From: Bugulina stolonifera
Taxonomy: Eukaryota > Bryozoa > Gymnolaemata > Cheilostomatida > Bugulidae
Length of the DNA stretch: 64,000 bases
Assembly: GCA_935421135.1 (NCBI GenBank)
Contig: OW285192.1
Span: 16,655,001 to 16,719,000, forward strand
Direction of reading: 5' to 3'
The translations under genes were made by a program, and so were the position numbers. Below, piece by piece: positions 1 to 10,460 of the stretch; positions within the stretch are counted from its first letter, which is position 1; every line of letters begins with the position of its first letter. The notes under the pieces are model-generated. The model made no database searches, was not told where the DNA came from, and saw only the letters and a list, made by a program, of their open reading frames with translations.

Positions 1-320
1 TTGTATAAGAAAGAAATTGAAGCAGTGTTCATCCAAGCAAACGTTAAAAGATCATTATTTAGAACAATGAGAAAGAGGCAACTACAATTTATGGGTCATG
101 TATATCGACAGAAAGGACTGGAACATCTTACTTTAACAGGAAAAATTGAGGGTAATTGTGGCAGAGGCAGATAGAGAATAAAATACATAGATAGTTTGAA
201 TAACTGGATATCAGGAGGTAACATCAAGCAAGGAAACATAAATTTCATGAGAAAGGCTGATCTGAGGGGCGAGTGGCAAGACATGATCACCAATGTTTGT
301 TCCAGACCTGGTACCTAAAG
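1..320 (+). pseudogene. Decayed 3' end of a non-LTR (LINE) retrotransposon ORF
   Basis: Frame 1 is open from base 1 and reads through RKRQLQFMGHVYR, then GLEHLTLTGKIEG, GRGR, and finally RKADLRGEWQDMI. This is the characteristic C-terminal tail that follows the reverse transcriptase domain in many animal LINEs (a G-H-x-x-R block, an L-x-G-K-I-E-G block, and a W-x-x-M block). The reading frame is broken by TAG at 172-174. An extra T near 301 shifts the frame just before the usual terminal segment, so the expected end of the tail appears only in another frame. The copy is therefore dead and truncated by the window edge. The LINE clade is not decidable from this tail alone. Confidence 0.72.
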
Positions 321-470
321 AAGAAGTTGTTGTATACATACTTTATAACATTGCAAAGTTTTCTGCTGAAGTGCTGTTGTACCATATTATGGTCATGCCA
401 TATATATCGCCTGGACTTGTTATAGTGTATGCATATTATAGAGCTTGCTTATAGAGTAGATAAAGGTGCA
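303..470. other. Short non-coding spacer
   Basis: No ORF, RNA gene or repeat structure is visible between the LINE tail and the left inverted repeat of the following element. Confidence 0.5.
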
Positions 471-2902
471 TATGGGTCTGTCCATAATCACCGTTGCAAC
501 ATTTAGAGAACATATCTGAATGTAGCCACTTATTTAACATTGTCCAACCTGATTGAACAGGACAGGCTGATAGAGCTTAAAATTCTCTACAAAATGATAT
601 GTTAAATGTTCATGTGGGATAACCGGTTTGCTGACGCTGTCCTAAAATGTGTGTCACCGTTGCAATGCCAGAGAAATGGAATTCTAAAACATGTTCTGCC
701 GTTATTGAAAATTCTGTGATTTGTGTCGCTTCTCACTTTTTTTGCTTAGATATGATGTTGAGAACCTATGCAGCTACACTAGAAACCAAAAACCTAAGCA
801 ATATCTTAGTGTGCCTTGCTCTGACGAGCTTAAATCGGTGTCACCGTTGCAACAATCCATTGTCACCGTTGCAACGCTTTCAAATTTAATGGACAAATTG
901 AGCTTTTTAGGAAAATAAATCGCGTTTTTATGGTTTCACATCTACCAAATATGATGTTTATTAGGGTAATGGTATGATACACTCAAATAAAGCAGAGTTG
1001 TTTCAATATACAACAATTGTGAAATACTCGAATACTGAAAGGTGACAATGTGTTACAATGTTCTACCGGTATTAAAAACTCGGTGAATTGTGTTGCATCT
1101 CACTTTTCTTGCTTAAATAATATGTTGAGAACATGTGCAGCTACATTAGGAGCACAAAATCTAAGAAATATATTATTATGGTTCGAGTTGAGAAGCTTCA
1201 ATCAGTGTCACCATTGCAACTATTTATCGTCACCGTTGCAACGCTGTAAAATTAATTGACACTGGGCTTTCTAGGAAAGTAAATGATATTATTTGTATAG
1301 TTGTAGGCCTACATTTACCAAATATGATGTGTATTACGATAAGGAACCGATACAGGTAAAGAATGTAGTTTTCTAAGGTATTCAAGGTAGTGCAAAATAT
1401 TCTATTGCTGAGAGACAACAATGTACTGAATAAGGTGTAAACTTTAAACTAGGAAGGTATTTTGCCATTGCATGTTGCTCTATAAAACAGTATTGATCTC
1501 GTTTGTTCAGGATGGACAACGTAGCAACATGTTGATATGATCCCGGCATACTCGAGCAACGTTTTTAGTATTGATAACAAACATCAATAGCAGACCTGAC
1601 GCACCTCGCAAATTACAATCCGGTTTCGTGTGTATCAACAGAGTAGACAAGTCCTACATTATTTAACATTGTTCATTTTCTTTCAAAATCACCTTCTTTT
1701 ACATTCAAAACAATGTTTAAACTATCTGGGTCAATGCAATCAATTTGATCACAATTTCGGTGAAAACCTTCAGCATCAGCACTATCTACTTTGAATGAAT
1801 GTTACTGGTGTTCCTCGGTTTGGCTCACCTGACTGGAAAAAAAAAGAATTTTTACTAATTTGTATTGCATAGAGCAAATCTTCTTGAGATAAGTGAGCAG
1901 ATGCAACTTTCAGACTGTACGCCTTAAATTTTGATGTGTTCAGCATAGTTATCTGGATCTGCTTTTAGTTTTTCACGATATTTACGCATACGTTCAGCAG
2001 AAGTGGTCTTCCACTCATTGATGCAGGAAATAAACTGACCCAACAATTTTAGAATGACAAAGAGGACATAGCTACTCAGTCACACATGAAGTATTTAACT
2101 GAATCTGCTGTCTAGCCACTTCATACTAGGAAAAAACATTGTGTAACAGAATGAGAAGTTTGATTTTAGGATTCCGTGTCTGTTAGCTGGGCACAGTCGA
2201 CAAAGGAAGCTTTACTCAGTTACATTACATTGTTTTACAGTCTCTTTTATCTTTACCCATCTTAAATCAAGCAACATTCTCATATTTGGACTGTAGCACA
2301 GTTCCATATAGGCTCCTTACTTTGGACTTTAGGGGCTTTGCAACGGTGACGCATTGCCGTTGCATCGGTGACACGTTGCAACAGTGACGGAAAATCAGGC
2401 AAAATATATGGGATAGCAAAATATTAGAATAGTAGTCTTGTTAGTATCACAAAGTTAATTTAGAATCTCAAAAATAATGTTTTTAAATTAAATAGCAAGA
2501 GTGCCAGGTTAACTTTTTCATGTTTTCTGTCACCGTTGCAACAAGGGGTAAGCCTTCAAATAAAGGCCTGTATTAGGAAAACCGTACTATTTTCATAACT
2601 TTTAATGGTTGTTATAAGAAATATGCACCACAAGGAACCAGCTAATATGAATTTTGGTTGTTCAAACAACTCTTTGTGATTCTATATGTGTTTCAACCTT
2701 TCTCACATTTTGAGCTCGAAATGGCGTCGACATTGTTGTGCATCTGACAGTAATTTTCCCCATCAATACGTTGTGGTATGTGTTGATAAATTGTGGAACT
2801 ATACAATTTCAGATGTTCTCTAACAGATTTTAGAAGAAAATATGTGAAAATCTCATTTTGAAAATTTATCACAAATTTCATTTATTTATGGACAGACCCA
2901 TA
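471..2902. mobile_element. Non-autonomous DNA transposon with 17-bp terminal inverted repeats
   Basis: The left end TATGGGTCTGTCCATAA (471-487) is the exact reverse complement of the right end TTATGGACAGACCCATA (2886-2902). The outermost bases TAT/ATA could be part of a duplicated, self-complementary ATAT target site, so the exact border is uncertain by 3-4 bases. The interior has no long ORF and no transposase. It carries the box CACCGTTGCAAC in + orientation at about 489, 655, 842, 865, 1231 and 2531, a one-mismatch copy near 1209, and inverted copies around 2338-2385. The core GTTGCAAC is self-complementary. Such repeated boxes inside the ends are common as transposase-binding sites. I cannot assign a superfamily. 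Confidence 0.7.
640..1345 (+). repeat. Two diverged direct repeats of about 365 bp inside the element
   Basis: The segment about 640-975 aligns by eye with about 1040-1345. Shared blocks include CTCACTTTT...TTGCTTA, ATATGTTGAGAAC or a close variant, GCAGCTACA, AGTGTCACC-TTGCAAC, GTCACCGTTGCAACGCT and CTACCAAATATGATGT. The offset between equivalent positions is about 365 bases. Each copy contains two of the CACCGTTGCAAC boxes, so the duplication multiplied the presumed binding sites. Confidence 0.65.
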
Positions 2903-3655
2903 TACTAAAATACAGTGATGATGAAGGAAAGGTAAATGTATAATTATACTAGGTCTAAATTAATAGATAGTCCTACAAGTAATGTACATATTTTAAGCCA
3001 ATTTAAGTAATTGATTATGTGATTATATATATGATATCCTTTCCTTCACTCTTCAAGATCGGCTTGGCTCCGTCAGCTCAGGCATTAGAACTGGAAAGTG
3101 ACCCTGTGTAGCTATAGTGTGAATTATGAACAACATATCTCTTCAACTTAACAAATTTAGTTCTTCCAGTGTACTACTCTATCTTCACAACATTGAGACT
3201 TCATAGAAAGCCACAAAAAGGTATCCGGATGTTGACCAATAAGTAAAACAATTTTACATGAGTCCCTTGTTTCACACATTCCCTCTAAGGCTAATCAATT
3301 CGTGAGTGGCCTAGATGTGAATATTCCTAATTCCTAGATCTCACCAATTGTAATCTGTTGATCCGAACTGTCCTTAGCAACAGTATGAGTGGTGTGCAAC
3401 AACGGTGTGCGTTTGAATCACATTATAGGGCTAGTGCTGGATGAGTGACTAACCTACTCTACTGACTCCCTCTTGTTGATAGTACATGTAGTAGGCCTAT
3501 ATAGTGATTATAGGGTCTCTGTTTACACAATGATACCTGTTGAATTACGGTTACTGTTATTTTCATGTTGACATCGCTTACTACAGTTTATTGCTCAGTG
3601 CCAACCTTTTACACAGTGTTTTACATGTAATACACAAAAGCCAGGGGATGCACAG
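2903..3655. other. Intergenic, nothing recognised
   Basis: AT-rich sequence between the transposon-like element and the proposed first exon of the fucosyltransferase gene. No coding or repeat signal is evident. The promoter of the downstream gene would lie here, but no specific element can be named. Confidence 0.4.
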
Positions 3656-6600
3656 ATGAGGGGCATCACTGTGGTAAAGGGACATTTCAAAAAAGACAGT
3701 TCGAAACTGTGTTGATTACCTTTAGAAGAACACAACTCACAGATAATTAATTTCAATTAATTAATTAGTTAAAAAAATTAATATTAAAAATAAAAATTAG
3801 TGTAAATCTAAGATTTGGGGTTTCGAACTTGCCCTACTGTATAACTCTGTTAGATATTTGTTCAATGTGTACTTCTGTTGGCTGTGTTGAAGTTGTAGTT
3901 CTGTGTTCCTATTTACTGATACAATGTATTTACTAATGATGTTCTTGTAGTCCTTCCAAATTAGAAGACACAGGACTGGTCTAACCCTAATACTACTGGG
4001 TATCATCATATGTCCATTGATATACTATACTCACTACAATGGTGGTAAGTACCAGTATATACATCTCACAAACCCAAGCATGTGCGTATGACAGCATGCT
4101 AGCATACAGACTGCTATAGAAACAGTATAATAGCTAGAGCAAGGTCATATAACAGTGTTCTATTGCTTTTCATTTTTTATTCAACCTCAGCAGTTTTGAA
4201 AGAGCACATTGCTTTTGCTGCAATCAAAGATTACTTAGTTGTGCACTGCTGTGGTCGGGCAGTGGAGTGGGATATTTATATCATCCACCACTGCACCAAT
4301 AAACAACCCAGTCAGTCCAATTATTATAATCGGCCTAGAACCTAAACCTCTATATATTCTGCCTCTGTCATTTCCTTGGTATCAGTGTGTGGCATGTAAC
4401 TAGTAAGAATTGCTTCCCCCTACTGTCTCTGCTTTAGCTGTAATCCGTTCTCTGTCTTATTCCCCAACCCTTCTACCTACCTAGTCCTAACGTTATATGT
4501 TGTGACAAATCTCTAATACTACTGTATGATTTACAATGATTATTGATTTACCCAAGGTACTGTAAGTGTGCCTATAAATCCTGCTGATCCAACAGTTGCG
4601 GCAGCTCCTCAGGCTAGTGCTATGATTCGTCAGCAGCTGGGGATTAACCACCAGGTCAAGGACACTCTACCTGATAATCAAGCAGGTGTGTGTTGAGACT
4701 GTAAGAATATTGGTAACAGTCACTTGTCCACTAACCACAGAGTGATGGGTGACAGTGCTACTAACCCCACATCTCACATAATAATCTCCATGCAAATCAG
4801 AGCTGACAGAGTTTTCTGATATAAAATTTACTTTGATTAGAACTATTTCTATCATGATACTCTAGAGTAGGAGCGTCTACACTGTATGTATGTCACTACA
4901 TGTAGCCTATGTCTGGAGTTTCTGGGTTTCCAACCCATGAAGGTTTTTAATGGTGCTTTGGACAGAATTTGTGCTTCATGGTTCTTGGCTCTGTAGTGAA
5001 AATAGAGGCTAGCATTAATATGAGACAATTATGGTGTGAGTTGACTATGAAACAAAGTGGTTTACCCTAAAATTTGTTTGGGCTGTTTGAGAGGTAGTAC
5101 AGTTGCACACAAGAGGACAGGGCAATCAACACACTGCCAACTGAGCTACATCCTGCAAACTGAGCAGAGTAGGGTCTAGTTGAGAGATTAACCTGAGGGT
5201 CCCAGTTATTGCAAGGTTTGTTTTTATAGGCAATGTGGGTTCAAGTGAGACTAAAGAAGGTGGACCTACAGATACGCATCAGTCTGTCATACCACCTTCA
5301 CCTAATGTAGACAATGCTAAACCCCAGGCTGTGTCTGTACATAGTCCTCAACCCCAGGCTGTACCTATAGAGAATGTTAAACCCAATGAGGTACCTACAG
5401 AGAATGTTAAACCCAAAGAGGTACCTACAGAGAATGTTAAACCCAAAGAGGTACCTACAGAGAATGTTAAACCCAAAGAGGTACCTACAGAGAATGTTAA
5501 ACCCAAAGAGGTACCTACAGAGAATGTTAAACCCAAAGAGGTACCTACAGAGAATACTGAACTCAGAGGTGTGTATTTAGGCTTTTTATAATGGTACTCA
5601 AATATTAGTCTCTTTCTTGGTCTTTGAGGAGAAGTAAGAAATGGTAGCACCTAAAGTCCCTCCTCAATTATTAATTTCACATCTTTTGCTCTTCCTATTT
5701 CTAACTTGCTCAGCTTGTAGTTTCTGTTTGATTTTCCTTCTTTTATCTGTTAGTATTACAGATATAGCCTAGTACTAATTTGTGAACTAATATTAGTAGG
5801 CTATATCTGCTGCTTTCTAGAACACTAATAATGGAAATCTGACACTAATAATGGGCGGTCAATGGTACATGTTAGGCTACCCTAGCAGCTGTATGAGTCT
5901 ACCTCTGTTTTCATTGACAAATCTTCACTAACTGTCCAAAGCCCTCCCAAAAAATAATGTCGCTGCTATCTGACCTTTTAGTTTGCTGTTTGTGGGTTGA
6001 ACAAATCTCTATTATTGAGTTTCCTAGCATATCTATAGTCTTTGTGGTTGGCTAAACATGGTGATCTAAACCACCCCATTAGTCAGTATGGTGATCTAAA
6101 CCACCCCATTGGTCAGTTAGGGCTTGAAGTGACCAAACTTCTGAATCATAGAAACTCACCAGACACTGTTCAAGGATTAATAGGGAGTTGTGTTATCACG
6201 TTCCATGCATAATTCTAAGCTGAGCTATTGAAAATAAGATATAATAAGGAATGTTAGTTTTAATCTAGTTACAACTCCAACATTCTAAATTGTCTGTCCA
6301 GCTCTCAAAAGGTTGTTTGCTGTTTGACACATTTCTTGCTCCAATTGTCTGGAGAATTGTAGAATGGTGGGAAAGTTTCATACTAGTGCCTGCCTTAATT
6401 TCTGCGTTTACCTAAGTTCACCTAACCGTTGTTCTACAGCAATGATCCCTAACTTTCTTTTGAACTAAACTATTAAACTAATAAGTTATCATTTCCTCTT
6501 TCATACTAGCAAAGTGCTCTGTTTATATGACTGACAACTAATATGAGTATTTTATATGTTTGGATCAGGTGTACTGGGATTAAACCATGGACCAATGATA

Positions 6601-7666
6601 GCTGTGGCTCCAGGCAAGTGAATTGCATTAATATAAGCAATATACCAAATAAAAGAATGCAAAACCCCTCATTAGGCAATGTTGCAATGTTTATTCAGCC
6701 TATAAATAACTTTATCCTCAGTACTTGGTGTGATGTTTGTCTTGCTCTTCGTGTATTAGCTGGATATCCAACAGTATCGCGATGCTACCATGTTACCTGT
6801 TCTCTCTCATTTCAGGTTGGATATGTAATGCAGGCCGGTTAGGTAACAAAATGTATATGATTGCCTCCACCTTCATCACAGCAATGAGGTTAAACGCAAC
6901 GTTCGTCTCAGCTTCAGATGGATGTGAGTGGCCTGCCATCCTCAAGGATACGTTTACTCAGTTTAGAGACAATGTTAAAGTAGTCCCTACTTCTACATTG
7001 AGGACTTGGAAGTTAGTGAAAGAGAAGGCATTCACTGAGTATGAACCAATCTTGGCACACAATGGACAAAGCATTATCGTTGATGGGTTTAGGCAAACTT
7101 GGAGATACTTTGACAAAGATCATGAAATTCAAGCTCTTCGTGAATTGTTCCATTTCACTCCTAAATATGAGGCCAGTGCTGTCAGAGATCTAGGAAAGGT
7201 AAAGGAACAGTATAAGTCTATTAAAGATCCCATCTTTGTAGGGATTCATATACGACAAGGAGATGTGTGGAAACCAGGTCCAAAGCAGTTTGGATACCAA
7301 GCAGCTAATACCAGTTTTTATCAAGCAGCTATGCGGAAGATGACCATAAAATTAAAGAATTCCTCTTCGATTATTTTCGTTGCTGCATCAGACAGTCCAA
7401 ACATAGGAAAGTCATTGCTCTCCGAGTTAACAAAGACTTTTAATGTTGCATGGTTAACAGGAAATGCTTATGAAGACTTTGCTGCTCTGTCAAAGTGCAA
7501 CCATACTATTATTAGCGGAGGGACATTTGGCTTCTGGGCCGCCTGGCTATCCCCAGGAGAGACAATTTATTTTTCACAATTCGCCCGAGCCGGCTCCCAG
7601 TTTGAGAAGGAATACAATAAAGCTAACTTTTTTCTTCCTACTTGGACACCAGTAGCATGGAGTTAG
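3656..7666 (+). CDS. Alpha-1,2-fucosyltransferase-like protein (GT11), type II Golgi membrane enzyme
   Basis: Family role: transfer of fucose from GDP-fucose to galactose-terminated glycans in the Golgi lumen. Spliced model: 3656-3673 (tentative start exon), 3951-4044, 4557-4685, 5230-5568, 6816-7666 (stop TAG 7664-7666), about 476 residues. Junctions are phase 0, then 1, 1, 1. Residues 11-14 are basic (RRHR) and are followed by a hydrophobic anchor (about 15-33), then a Pro/Gln-rich stem with decapeptide repeats. The catalytic domain begins at GRLGNKM (about 200-206). It has the GT11 HxRxGD motif as HIRQGD (338-343), and CNHTIISGGTFGFWAAW near the end matches the conserved C-terminal block. 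AATAAA lies at 7923-7928, about 260 bases after the stop. The catalytic exon is secure. The stem exons are supported by phase and acceptor/donor sites. The 18-base first exon is a guess chosen because ATG...GTG|gtaaag fits in phase. Confidence 0.85.
3951..4044 (+). CDS. Signal-anchor exon of the fucosyltransferase
   Basis: The exon is bounded by ttcttgtag and GGTG|gtaagt and ends in phase 1, matching the next exon. It encodes a basic RRHR segment, a hydrophobic stretch rich in Leu and Ile (TGLTLILLGIIICPLIYY) and then a polar tail. This is the expected cytosolic tail plus signal anchor of a type II Golgi glycosyltransferase. A TAG immediately upstream in frame shows that the start codon must lie in an earlier exon or that a downstream acceptor is used. 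Confidence 0.6.
5364..5555 (+). repeat. Coding 30-bp tandem repeat in the fucosyltransferase stem
   Basis: About six 30-base units encode the decapeptide VPTENVKPKE: one variant unit (IENVKPNE), five nearly identical units, and a degenerate end (PTENTELR). The units are almost identical at the DNA level, implying recent expansion or homogenisation. The repeats lie between the membrane anchor and the catalytic domain. They would form an extended Pro/Lys/Glu spacer with Thr residues available for O-glycosylation. The complementary strand is also open through the array, which is a by-product of the repetition. Confidence 0.85.
6059..6118 (+). repeat. 30-bp direct duplication in an intron
   Basis: Two adjacent copies of a 30-base unit beginning ATGGTGATCTAAACC, with one difference, lie in the intron before the catalytic exon of the fucosyltransferase. 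Confidence 0.75.
6569..6613 (+). CDS. Candidate 15-codon cassette exon of the fucosyltransferase (GC-AG intron)
   Basis: The segment follows ggatcag and ends CCAG|gcaagt, an otherwise consensus donor with GC instead of GT. It is 45 bases, phase 1 in and phase 1 out, and open (GVLGLNHGPMIAVAP). Including it would extend the protein to about 491 residues just before the GWICNAGRLGNKM block. It may be an alternative exon or a chance open stretch. Without transcripts I cannot decide. Confidence 0.25.
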
Positions 7667-8096
7667 TGGAAAGACTAAAAATTAGCAGACCATTATAACC
7701 AAGTTGGTCTTTTGGCATTATCTTTTGTAGATCTCTCAATATATTGTAATTTCCCATATTTACTTCCTGGTTTATACAGTTTAGTGCATAGGTTGCGATC
7801 ATGTCATTGCAGTTATAATTTTATTTACTTTGTTTTTTACTTGTTGCCCTTTTACTTACCATGCAGTTTGTATAGATGGGCAGTCTGTGTAAACAAATGC
7901 ATATGAAGTTGCAATACAAGTGAAATAAATGATTAAAAACTCTACGAATAATAATATATATGCAAATGTAATAATATATTTGGATCAAATACATACCTGT
8001 CAAGTTACTGCTCTAACTAAATAGGGCAGATTGGTGATGCGGAGTGGCCACCCATGTAACCAAAACTGTTATACCTAAATGCTTACCAACCTGAAA
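7667..8096. other. 3' UTR of the fucosyltransferase and spacer
   Basis: AT-rich; contains the candidate polyadenylation signal AATAAA at 7923-7928. No coding signal. Confidence 0.5.
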
Positions 8097-8400
8097 CCTA
8101 TCACCAAATCTCATTAGGCTTAAAGATATAATAATAATATGATCCAGTTAGTATAGCACAGTTAGTATAGCACAGTTAGTATAGCACAGTTAGTATAGCA
8201 CAGTTAGTATAGCACAGTTAGTATAGCACAGTTAGTATAGCACAGTTAGTATAGCACAGTTAGTATAGCACAGTTAGTATAGTGTGGCAAAGTTAGTATA
8301 GCACAGTTAGTATGATGACCCAGTATGGAACTGGTTTCAGTAGATTGAGCAGCTGTCCCATGCTAAAGAGATTTGAACTGTACATTCTAACATCATGGAT
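8097..8400. repeat. 14-bp tandem repeat array within a dispersed repeat
   Basis: From about 8145 to 8313 the unit CAGTTAGTATAGCA is repeated roughly eleven times, the last units being degenerate. Flanking sequence (TAGGCTTAAAGATATAATA before; AGTAGATTGAGCAGC and CATGCTAAAGAGAT after) recurs near 10095-10235. The microsatellite has therefore expanded inside one copy of a dispersed repeat family. Confidence 0.85.
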
Positions 8401-8420
8401 CCAACTAGAACACAGGCTCA

Positions 8421-9075
8421 CTGGGCAACCCATGGACACCCTCTTTCAACCAATATTTTGATATCATAACCTCCTTGAAAATTTGTAGATATAGCTTAGG
8501 GTGTGTTTCAAACAGTTTAAAATTTTATTACTGTGGCCCTATAAGAGCCTCCAAAACTAAAAGTTGGTTAAAAACTTGGTCTACAGCTTATTTCATTATT
8601 TCCCCATACATTTTTAATGTCAAAATTATGTTTCTGGGGGCAATTGTAGACTTTGGTCCAAATGCCAAACAGCACAATCACTGGACACCCCCCTTCTAGC
8701 CAATATTTTGGATTTCATAGCCTCCTTGAAAATTTGTTGAGGATTAAATAAAGCTTAGACTGTGTTTCAAACTTACATCACACATTTACAGCTATTAACT
8801 TCTATTTAGTGGACCTTAGTCTACAGCTTTATTTCATTAATTCCTCATAGTTTGGTATTTTTTTTAGTCAAAATTATGCATCTGAGAGCAATTGTAGACT
8901 GTGATCCAAATACCAGACAGCACAATCACTGGACACCCCCCTTCCAGCCAATATTTTGGATTTTATAGCCTCCTTGAAAATTTGTTGAGGATTAAATAAA
9001 GCTTAGACTGTGTTTCAAACATACAGCACCATTTACAACTATATATTTATTTCTATTTAGTGAACCTTAGTCTAC
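8421..9075. repeat. Tandem repeat, about 2.6 copies of a 250-bp unit
   Basis: Three successive copies of a block containing GGACACCC, CCAATATTTTG, ATAGCCTCCTTGAAAATTTG and TGTGTTTCAAAC occur at about 8434, 8691 and 8940. The spacing is about 250 bases, and the intervening segments also align (TAGTCTACAGCTTTATTTCATTA, GTCAAAATTATG, GCAATTGTAGACT). No coding potential. Confidence 0.82.
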
Positions 9076-9647
9076 ATTGTGAGACTTTGTTTAGTTTACT
9101 ACAAGGCTGTGGGTTCTCTAGACTTACAACAAGGTTCCTATGAATACTCTATCGCCATTATAATGTTAAATCACTGGTTATAAATTTTTGTGCAACATAC
9201 AGTTTTATTGTGTTATTATAATATATTTAAAAGTGACATAAAATATCAACAATCTTTCTTGTTTATTTATTTTTTAACATTTTATGAAGTTTTTTACATA
9301 AAAATATCACAGAAAGTAACTATTGGGAATAAGCTATACATAGTATTACATAAAGATAGTGCTAAAGTACAATACCATAAAAAATAACATACATGGACCC
9401 TCATCTTTCTCTTCCCAATTTGAGGAAGAAAAGAAATTGAGAGAGGACAACTTCTAATTATGATCAATAGCTTATGAGTGCTCATGAACACAGATGCTAT
9501 AAAAGTATATATATGTTTTACATAATGTAATGCCTGTTATAATGGATAAATACATATTATCTAATAAGAACAAAGTCTAATCTTCATATCTACAAAAATA
9601 TGTCTCTAAATTTATGCCACAGGACACCATAACTAGAAGCATCGTCT
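9076..9647. other. Intergenic, nothing recognised
   Basis: AT-rich spacer without a supported gene or repeat. Confidence 0.4.
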
Positions 9648-9842
9648 ATAGCTGTTTTCATTGTATTCCTATTATTTTGATGCTTGTCCAAGCATCATCA
9701 TCAGAGGATAAATAATGTTAAAAATTAAGAGCTACTTTATATAATATAATAGATTACTTATCTATTATATATAAAGTAGTTCATCCCCTGATGATGATGC
9801 TTGACAAGCATCAAAATATTAGGAATATAATCAAAAACTATT
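9648..9842. mobile_element. Foldback / MITE-like inverted repeat
   Basis: The left arm (about 9648-9712: GTATTCCTATTATTTTGATG, then CTTGTCCAAGCATCATCATC) is an imperfect reverse complement of the right arm (about 9783-9842: GATGATGATGCTTGACAAGC, then ATCAAAATATTAGGAATA). The AT-rich centre is itself partly self-complementary (ACTTTATATAATATAATAGA against TCTATTATATATAAAGT). The whole about 195-bp segment could fold into one long hairpin, as in foldback MITEs. I could not define target-site duplications with confidence. Confidence 0.72.
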
Positions 9843-10074
9843 ATATTTTTGCATCAAAATATTAGCTCACACCAACAGTTTTCAATAACTAATATTATAG
9901 CTACTCCATTTCATGACTATACTTGTATAACATGATGTATATGTAGCTAGTAGTTAATTATAACACTGTATTATAATAACATATTAAACTTAGTGAGCTC
10001 ATCTTTTCGGACACTTCAGATCCATCATCAATTTCTTCCCACTCAGGCTTGGAGCAGCGCAGGAAATAGTTAGG
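9843..10074. other. Intergenic, nothing recognised
   Basis: AT-rich non-coding sequence. Confidence 0.35.
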
Positions 10075-10460
10075 TAGGTGCTCTGCCTAATCTCACATAG
10101 GCCTAAAGATATAATATGACACAGTATGACGCAGATAGTATGACACAGTAGCCTATATGGCACAGTACAATACTATCTTTCTAAAAAATAGTAGCTGGTT
10201 TTAGTAGATTGAGCAGCCGCCTCATGCTGAAGAGATCATGCTCATTCACCCCCTTCCTCTCATGAGCCACAGAATATCTCATTTGCACCACATCATTGTA
10301 GCCTGTAGCATGTTTTTCCTGTTATAGCTGCTCCAAAAAGGAAGAAGGATTGGGGAAAGCGGAGGGACTGGCTTGCAACCTATTACTATCCCTCATCTTA
10401 GCAGATTGAGTGGCTGCCTCATGCTTACACTTTCTATCATCACGTATGAGCCATAGAAAT
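10075..10460. repeat. Further copies of the 8.1-kb dispersed repeat
   Basis: 10075-10270 repeats the layout at 8097-8400: CTCACATAGGCCTAAAGATATAATA, TATGACACAGT units, TAGTAGATTGAGCAGCCGCC, CATGCTGAAGAGATCA. A shorter third copy lies at about 10396-10460 (TTAGCAGATTGAGTGGCTGCC, CATGCTTA, TATGAGCCATAGAA). Confidence 0.65.

Noticed and set aside
647..1259. Small ORFs with shared CVASHFFCL-like sequence
   Set aside because: The similarity follows from the 365-bp DNA duplication in the inverted-repeat element; no known domain and no consistent coding constraint visible.
5348..5650. 100-aa minus-strand ORF with VGTSLGLTFS repeats
   Set aside because: Antisense of the fucosyltransferase stem repeats. 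The sense frame is tied by phase to flanking exons; the antisense has no such support.
6543..6842. 99-aa ORF overlapping the start of the catalytic exon
   Set aside because: Different frame from the conserved catalytic domain; the GRLGN block is read only in the frame entered at 6816.
8145..8313. Regularly spaced repeats resembling a CRISPR array
   Set aside because: Units are contiguous 14-mers without unique spacers, in a eukaryotic genome; simple microsatellite.
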